A DNA stretch of 64,000 nucleotides. It comes from Poronia punctata. Its lineage: Eukaryota > Ascomycota > Sordariomycetes > Xylariales > Xylariaceae. Shown here piece after piece: positions 58,702-64,000 of this stretch. The notes beneath the pieces were generated by a model. The model saw only the letters and a program-made list of their open reading frames with translations, was not told where the DNA came from and made no database searches. A program made the position numbers and the translations under genes. The stretch spans positions 1-64,000 of the forward strand of contig MU401582.1 in the NCBI GenBank assembly GCA_022579005.1, read 5' to 3'. The number at the start of each line of letters is the position of its first letter. Position 1 is the first letter of the stretch.

Positions 58702-60964
58702 GTTTTGTGATCTTTCTTATCTTTATTTCTCTGAAAGAAAATCCCTAGTCTGCTTTATAGCTAGTCCGGCGTGAGAAAAAAAAAAGCAAAGAGAAAAATG
58801 CTTATCTCGACTTTCTTACGGTTCGACAAGGCGCTTAAGGGGAACTATCAGGTACAAGTAGATAGCGAGGAGCCGCAGTAGGACCGCAACCCATCATCTT
58901 GGTACGCGATGCCGATGCCGTCTCTTGACGGTGTGGGTATGTTTAAGCTGAAAGAAGGCAAGTAGACGATCTCTAAACCCAAGTTAGCGAAGATAGGCTG
59001 TCATTTTAGAAAGAGCGATCTAGACTAAGGATCAATCATCGACTCTAGGACGCGGGCGGCGCTTCGACTATCTAGGTATTCAGAAGCAGCGGAGATCTTG
59101 TAAAAGAAAGGCAGAGCAGATCGGATTACAGGGTAGGTACCTAGCATGTTGAAATCTCGCAGCTCCAAGGAAAAATGAACAAACAGACAAGCAAGACTGG
59201 GGAGGAGAAAGGGGAGATCTGGGCCTAGAGCCCGGTATGCGGCAAGAACCACAATTCTTTCGATCCTCGTTGCATGTCCAAGACACGGTAACGTGTACCG
59301 ACGTTAGACAGACAAACCGTGTGTGCCATTCTATGCTTTTTTTTACGGCTTGTCTATTGGGCGTGTTGTCTTTTCGGCAGCAGATTCCGAAGCTGGGAAT
59401 TGGACGTGGCCTTGCCCACTCTACCCACTTCCAAAGTTCCCATCTATCTAGCGTGAGATAATAAGGGGGGCGGCTGCAACCAGCCGGAGCCGAGCATCTG
59501 GATTATTTTTCTGCTTTTTGGACCCTTTATCGTATACGCAATTATTTATTAGTGTTCCTTCCCTAAAGCTCCGCTTTGCATACAGGAAAGATGGCTGTCA
59601 CCTTCCTTTCAGTCATTGATTACCCGTATGCTTGAACATTCATGTATGTCACAGAGAAATTACAAGGGACGGGGAAGCTTCCACCTGTGTCTACATGGTT
59701 GTTTCCATGGAATGTAAATTCTTGTTCCTTACTATACGTTCATACAGCATGGACGAATGTCGTACATAATGAAAATACACGATGATGGAATGTCTATGAG
59801 CACCTTGTATATTATGTATGTACATCATATTAGGTCGCATACAAGAAACGCTTTCGCGGGCCGTCGAACCGTAGTTTAGCAATTCGGAGAATTTTCCTGC
59901 CGAGTGCCAATGGGGACAGTTTCCGGGAAGCCACAGAAATCGAACCAGGATCCCCAGTTCTTTTATGAGGCGAATCTTCAATTGATCCTTGACACTTTTG
60001 TGTGCATATTCCATCGACCTAACCAGCTCACACGTTAAATATATTACTACACGTACACTCCTGTCCGTCCGTCCATCCTCCCCCTGCCTATTTGTCTATC
60101 GCCCGTTAGACCGGTGAGATACTATACAACCCATGATAGATACAATATACCTAGGTTACGATACTGTACCCTTCTACCGGAACCAGCCGTTCTCTACCGG
60201 TCTGCGAAAATATGTGGCGTCGTTAACTACCTAGTGTACTGGAGCTTCCTAGTGATGCATCCGGCATGCATGTCGAACTACCAGCTTTTGAGAAAACCAG
60301 GTTCAGTCGACAAACCTACGTATAAGAGTCTGTCAAGGTTTAAGCTTGGCCGAAGAATCATCGGATTTAATGCTTTTCTTTTTTCTACCACAGTATGAGA
60401 GTCCTACCTATCCAGGTGCTTTCTTCTTCTTGTCTTTTATTTTCTCTTCCTCCTAGGATCTTACCGCCATGTCTACAGCATACAGCAAGTCGGCGGTTCG
60501 ACTTGCCGCTCGCCTATAAGCGACGTGGTCACGGAGAAGCGCTACCTATTCACCCATTATAGACAATTTACGTACTCGTACGCATGTGTCTTCCAGGAGA
60601 GCAGAGCTATGAATAAAAAAGGTAATGTACGACTCTTGGCCAAATACAGATATAATGATTTTATGTATACGATAGAGTGATGGATGCAGAATGAATATAT
60701 TAGTGATCAGCAAATGAAATCCTGAACGGGAATGATAAGGCGTATCATCACGTATGGCGGGTTAATGGTCTGAGCCGCTTGTATTATCTAATGTAGAGGA
60801 AGGCACGGGAGTCGGGGATCGTGGCCAACCCGACTTCGCAACAATAGTGTATGTTTCGTTGGTGGTATCATGTATGTATGTCGACACTGTGCGAAATCAT
60901 TGACTGCACCAACTAGGTACTACAGCTTATTATTGATCTAACCTACATATATTAACAGGCTTTA
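58702..60964. other. intergenic region
   Basis: 2.3 kb between the DUF1479 start and the 3' end of the glycosidase gene, both on the minus strand. It contains the DUF1479 promoter side, an A-run near 58777-58785 and short unconvincing open frames. A tRNA-like fragment near 59.9 kb was considered and rejected. No gene is supported. Confidence 0.55.
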
Positions 60965-62388
60965 TTATTGCCAGGCCTGGGCGAAGCTTGCAGCACCATC
61001 TGCAGCCAACTTGAGGTAGGCATCGGGGCCCATGTCATCGTCGACGCCCAAGAATCTCTGATTGGTGGGCAATTGGTCCGTCCTCAAGACAGGGAGGATA
61101 GAAGTGGCCTCGTTCATCTCGTCAAACATGGCGCTAAAGATAAAGGTCGGCTTCAATGAGACCGCGCCGTCCAGCTGCATCTGGTAGAAGGTGCCGTTCC
61201 ATCTCGGGAAAGCGTCGAACCTCTCGTTGGCATTGGCGTTGCTGCTCGACCCGCCTGGCCACACGACGATGCTGCTGTCGATACCGAGGTCCAGAAGTGC
61301 CCCGGCATCCTCGACCGCCTGCCTTCCTTTTAGGAAGTCCTGGTACCCGTCCCGGTCGTAGGAGCCTACTGTCCACGGTTGGATCATGTCGGCGAGTCGA
61401 TACACCGGTCCGAACCGGCCCGCCTCGTCCTCGACTAGTTCTGCATGCCAGGCTTGCTGCACGCCTAGGATGACGTAGTAACCGGCATCTTTGAGGGCTG
61501 TCACGATGGCTATGCCGTCGTCAGCTGTCACCTCGTTGACGATGCCGAAGCCCCAGATCTCGACCACGGGCTTGCCATCGTGCTTCATGTAGGCGGGAGA
61601 GGAGACGATATCACTCAGTGCTTCGAGATCGGAGAGGAATGTGGCCGTGACATTGGTCGACCCTGTAGCAGCGCCGTTCAGATCGTATTCGACTACAAAG
61701 CCGCGGCCGTATTTCTCAGCAGCTGTCTTGGCAGCGTTTAGGACCTAGAAAAGACATGCAACCCATGTCAGACATAAAGCCGGCGCTTTTTGCGACATAA
61801 GTTGGCGGAACAGTTACCCACCTCGACCCAGCCACCGTTGGCTTCGTTGATGTATCCGTAAAACCGCTGCAAGAAGGCACCGCTGATCCCGTTATCCGCC
61901 ATCATCTTGAAGTGGAGGTCTACGACACCGTCGCAATCATTGCTGTAGAACTGGGCGGTGGATCCATCGGGAAGGGCGAATGGTGTATCGAATAGACATT
62001 CGGACGGATAGCCGGTTACGTCTGGTACCATGTCGACGCCCACTACATATAACGAATGAGCGGTCGTCACCCCCACAGCAGAAATGTTATTTCATTCACT
62101 CACCGTGTCCAACCTCTGGTGAGGGCGTATCCCTAGATTACAGTGTAAGTCGAGTGTTTTTCATGCACACGAGTACAGTTATGCTCACGTTGTCCAGTGG
62201 GAGTTTCCATTATCCTCGCCCGGCTTGCGGAACCATCCCTGGTATCCAACGAATAATTTTCCGTTCAGTGTAGTTCGGTCGATTGCGTCGTAATCCTCTA
62301 GTTTGGCATGATCTGACGGATATCCAAGCGACTGACCAGTCAGACTTAATACTGCAGCAAATTTCAGCATGTGCGTTATGGACGACAT
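60965..62388 (-). CDS. secreted GH99-like glycosidase (xylosidase/arabinosidase-type annotation)
   Basis: This is a predicted extracellular glycoside hydrolase with a GH99/GH71-like TIM barrel; the substrate is unknown, and homologues are often labelled xylosidase/arabinosidase. Exons are 62388-62189, 62132-62104, 62042-61822 and 61744-60965 (introns 56, 61 and 77 nt), giving 409 aa in frame. The second exon is only 29 nt. A signal peptide is visible (MSSITHMLKFAAVLSLTGQ, cleaved near residue 22). The mature domain opens with GKLFVGYQGWFRKPGEDNG and HWTT, then GVDMVPDVTGYP, AFLQRFYGYI, RGFVVEYDLNG, KPVVEIWGFGIVNE, YVILGVQQAW, MIQPWTVGSY, SSIVVWPGGSS and IFSAMFDEMNEATSILPV. The motif order matches the family. 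An acidic pair suitable for catalysis lies among these motifs, but I could not assign it. It may act on fungal or plant polysaccharides. Confidence 0.85.
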
Positions 62389-63155
62389 CGTTGTCTTTTG
62401 CTGTATCAATTTCTTACCAACATCTTCATCTTTGGCGACTAGCTAAATGTCCTGCCTTTATATATAAAGCAACCACCAACCTACTCAAACGACATTGCGC
62501 GGTATCAGAAACACCAAAAAAGATTGCTAGCGCCAGCATTTGTCTCTTCTAAGCAGGTCGGCTTACAAAACATACACGTACAAGAAGGTAATAAGTATAG
62601 CTGATCTCACTTGGTCAGATTAAGGTTGGATTGTTTAACTCGAATAGGGAGGTTGATAAAATCTGACACGCCCCCCCAAAAAAAGGAAATAAATAAGTTG
62701 ACAAAACTTTCGCGATGCATGATTTGATGACATGCCTCTTTCTTTGTAATATACTGGAACCAATTGTGTTACGAAGCAATTCATGACATTCTTTTCTCCT
62801 AACGTTTGCGTTTCTGTGTAAGGCGCGCATTTTCCGTGTTCTTCTACCTACGCGTATCTGTCTTGGCAATTTTGTACGGTCTCGCCTGCAGCCTGTACTC
62901 GTAGGTACTGTATCTTTCCCTACAATTTTAAAGACCCTTCTATTTCTAAATCTATTTATGGCTTGTTTTGTGGCTGTTTTACCACTTGTACACGTACAGT
63001 CGGTGGTCATTAGAAACGAGTAGACCCCACATTGCCATTTTTAACCGACAGGACATGTCATTTTCAACATTGCGTATTGCACTTAATTTAATAGCAAAAA
63101 AGATTCTAACTAGTACATAGTGTGTTTTTTGGACTAGGCTTTTATGTGGTATAGC
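62389..63155. other. glycosidase promoter side and left flank of transposon relic
   Basis: 0.77 kb upstream of the glycosidase start. The open frames across 62615-63010 lack a recognisable domain. The part nearest 63155 becomes T/A-rich and may include the terminal region of the Tc1/mariner relic. I could not find clear terminal repeats. Confidence 0.5.
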
Positions 63156-64000
63156 CTAGTACTTGGTATACTACCTGCAGGCTGCAATAAGAGCCGCGAT
63201 ACGCTGCAGCATAGAATTAATAAGATAATTTAACATATTAACTTTAATGGCTTCCTATTGCTTAACGGTAGCGTGTATAAGCATGTTTAATAACCTAGCT
63301 GAATTTCTTATAGTTTGTAGGTGTAGATTAGCGGCATAGATTTGCTTTTTAAGTAGTTTTTATACGTTTTTAATAAGGTTTATGTTAGGTAAATATAGTA
63401 GCTAATCTAATACTTAGTACCTGTTAAGGTTAAAGAGGTTTCTTACTACATGTGCAGTGTAAATAGGGGCGTTATTATGCATAAAGATAGAGTTAAATTC
63501 GAGGTTTTTAAGGAGGTGCTTTTTAAGAATTTCCGTATATACTCTAGCGGTTATGCCCTCTTGCGCCGTATTAAGGTTGCCTAGCATAGCTACAAGATAA
63601 GACTTATGCGCGTAGCAAAATTTACCTTAAAACATTTACGTTTGCATGTTTTTTTTGTAGCGAGGTTAAACGTATTTAACAAATAGACGTAATATACTTG
63701 TTTTTGTGTAAATTAGAGCAAATTTTAAGTTGTAGCAGCACTTAGAACATAGGAGTTAAAAATTACCTTCTAGGCAAAAAGCCTACGCTACGCGTTAGCT
63801 ATCAGTACAGTTAACACTTAATTTATTGCTAAAAAAAACACGCTGCTAGAAGTTAAGTCCTTTATCCCGGTGCTTTATAGCCTATGCTAGCCTTCTTGCG
63901 GCCGCTTGAGGGGTTAGAAACGGTTATTGAAGTGCGCGCTTGTGTGCAATGCCCTTTTTTTTAAGCTACCTTTTTAAGGTGCTTAAAGATAGGTTTAGGC
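63156..64000 (-). mobile_element. degenerate Tc1/mariner transposase, RIP-like, truncated by window end
   Basis: On the minus strand the sequence translates with stops into the C-terminal half of a DD34E transposase. It shows GNLNTAQEGITARVYTEIL, FMHNNAPIYTAHVVRNL, VLD followed by a stop where DWPPYSPDLNPIENVW is expected, KLLKKQIYAANLHLQ, EAIKVNMLNYLINSM, RIAALIAAC and a final YTKY before the stop at 63158-63156. HNNAPIYTA corresponds to the catalytic HDNAPIHTA block. Several tryptophan codons have become TAG or TAA and the region is saturated with TpA, as expected from repeat-induced point mutation. The N-terminal half toward 64000 is even more degraded. The element is dead and continues beyond the window. 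Confidence 0.85.

Noticed and set aside
59880..59990. Second tRNA on the minus strand (GGTTCGATTTC resembles a T-loop)
   Set aside because: The bases around the loop do not form a 5-bp T-stem, and no acceptor or anticodon stem can be drawn.
1..64000. CRISPR arrays, prophage or bacterial operons
   Set aside because: The window is eukaryotic with spliceosomal introns. No spaced direct-repeat array is present.

Overview
The window comes from the nuclear genome of a filamentous ascomycete (Pezizomycotina, most likely Sordariomycetes). The evidence is a set of short spliceosomal introns (about 50-200 nt, mostly GTRNGN...CTAAC...YAG), a LaeA-like methyltransferase, an Sfp1-type zinc-finger regulator, a poly-Q TFIIA large subunit and intergenic DNA full of TACCTACC/GGTAGGTA tracts. 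The species cannot be fixed from the sequence alone.

Layout. 1-21.3 kb is gene-poor. It holds simple repeats, one apparently intact LaeA-like methyltransferase (5467-6809, minus, six exons), a 551-bp AT-rich element bounded by a perfect 8-bp target-site duplication (7568-8118, a hAT-type MITE), a possible shattered Zn2Cys6 regulator (near 12.2 kb) and a broken aminoglycoside-phosphotransferase-like gene (16340-17536). 21.3-35.4 kb is a housekeeping block: TFIIA large subunit (TOA1), the APC/C activator Cdc20/Slp1, a kelch-BTB protein and an Sfp1-like zinc-finger regulator. 35.4-47.2 kb is an 11.8-kb desert whose only recognised gene is tRNA-Ser(AGA). 47.2-62.4 kb is a second gene block: an Rcf2/HIG1-type mitochondrial protein, a six-kelch propeller protein, tRNA-dihydrouridine synthase 3, a BAP31/Yet-type ER membrane protein, a DUF1479 dioxygenase-like protein and a secreted GH99-like glycosidase. 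From 63156 to the window end there is a stop-riddled Tc1/mariner transposase on the minus strand whose changes look like repeat-induced point mutation (RIP).

How it fits together. Most intact genes serve core functions: transcription initiation, mitotic exit, growth control, respiration, tRNA modification and the ER. They do not form a pathway. Cdc20 and the kelch-BTB gene share a divergent promoter region, as do the second kelch gene and DUS3. The LaeA-like methyltransferase stands alone among repeats and decayed genes, with no backbone enzyme of a secondary-metabolite cluster in view. Gene models were built by hand from reading frames, splice signals and family motifs. For the multi-exon genes the summed exon lengths are exact multiples of three. 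I found no convincing new multi-gene system. The best unexplained signals are the MITE upstream of the methyltransferase, the RIP-like transposon relic, the broken phosphotransferase, a long intron in TOA1 and a G-rich quadruplex-prone tract upstream of the Sfp1-like gene.
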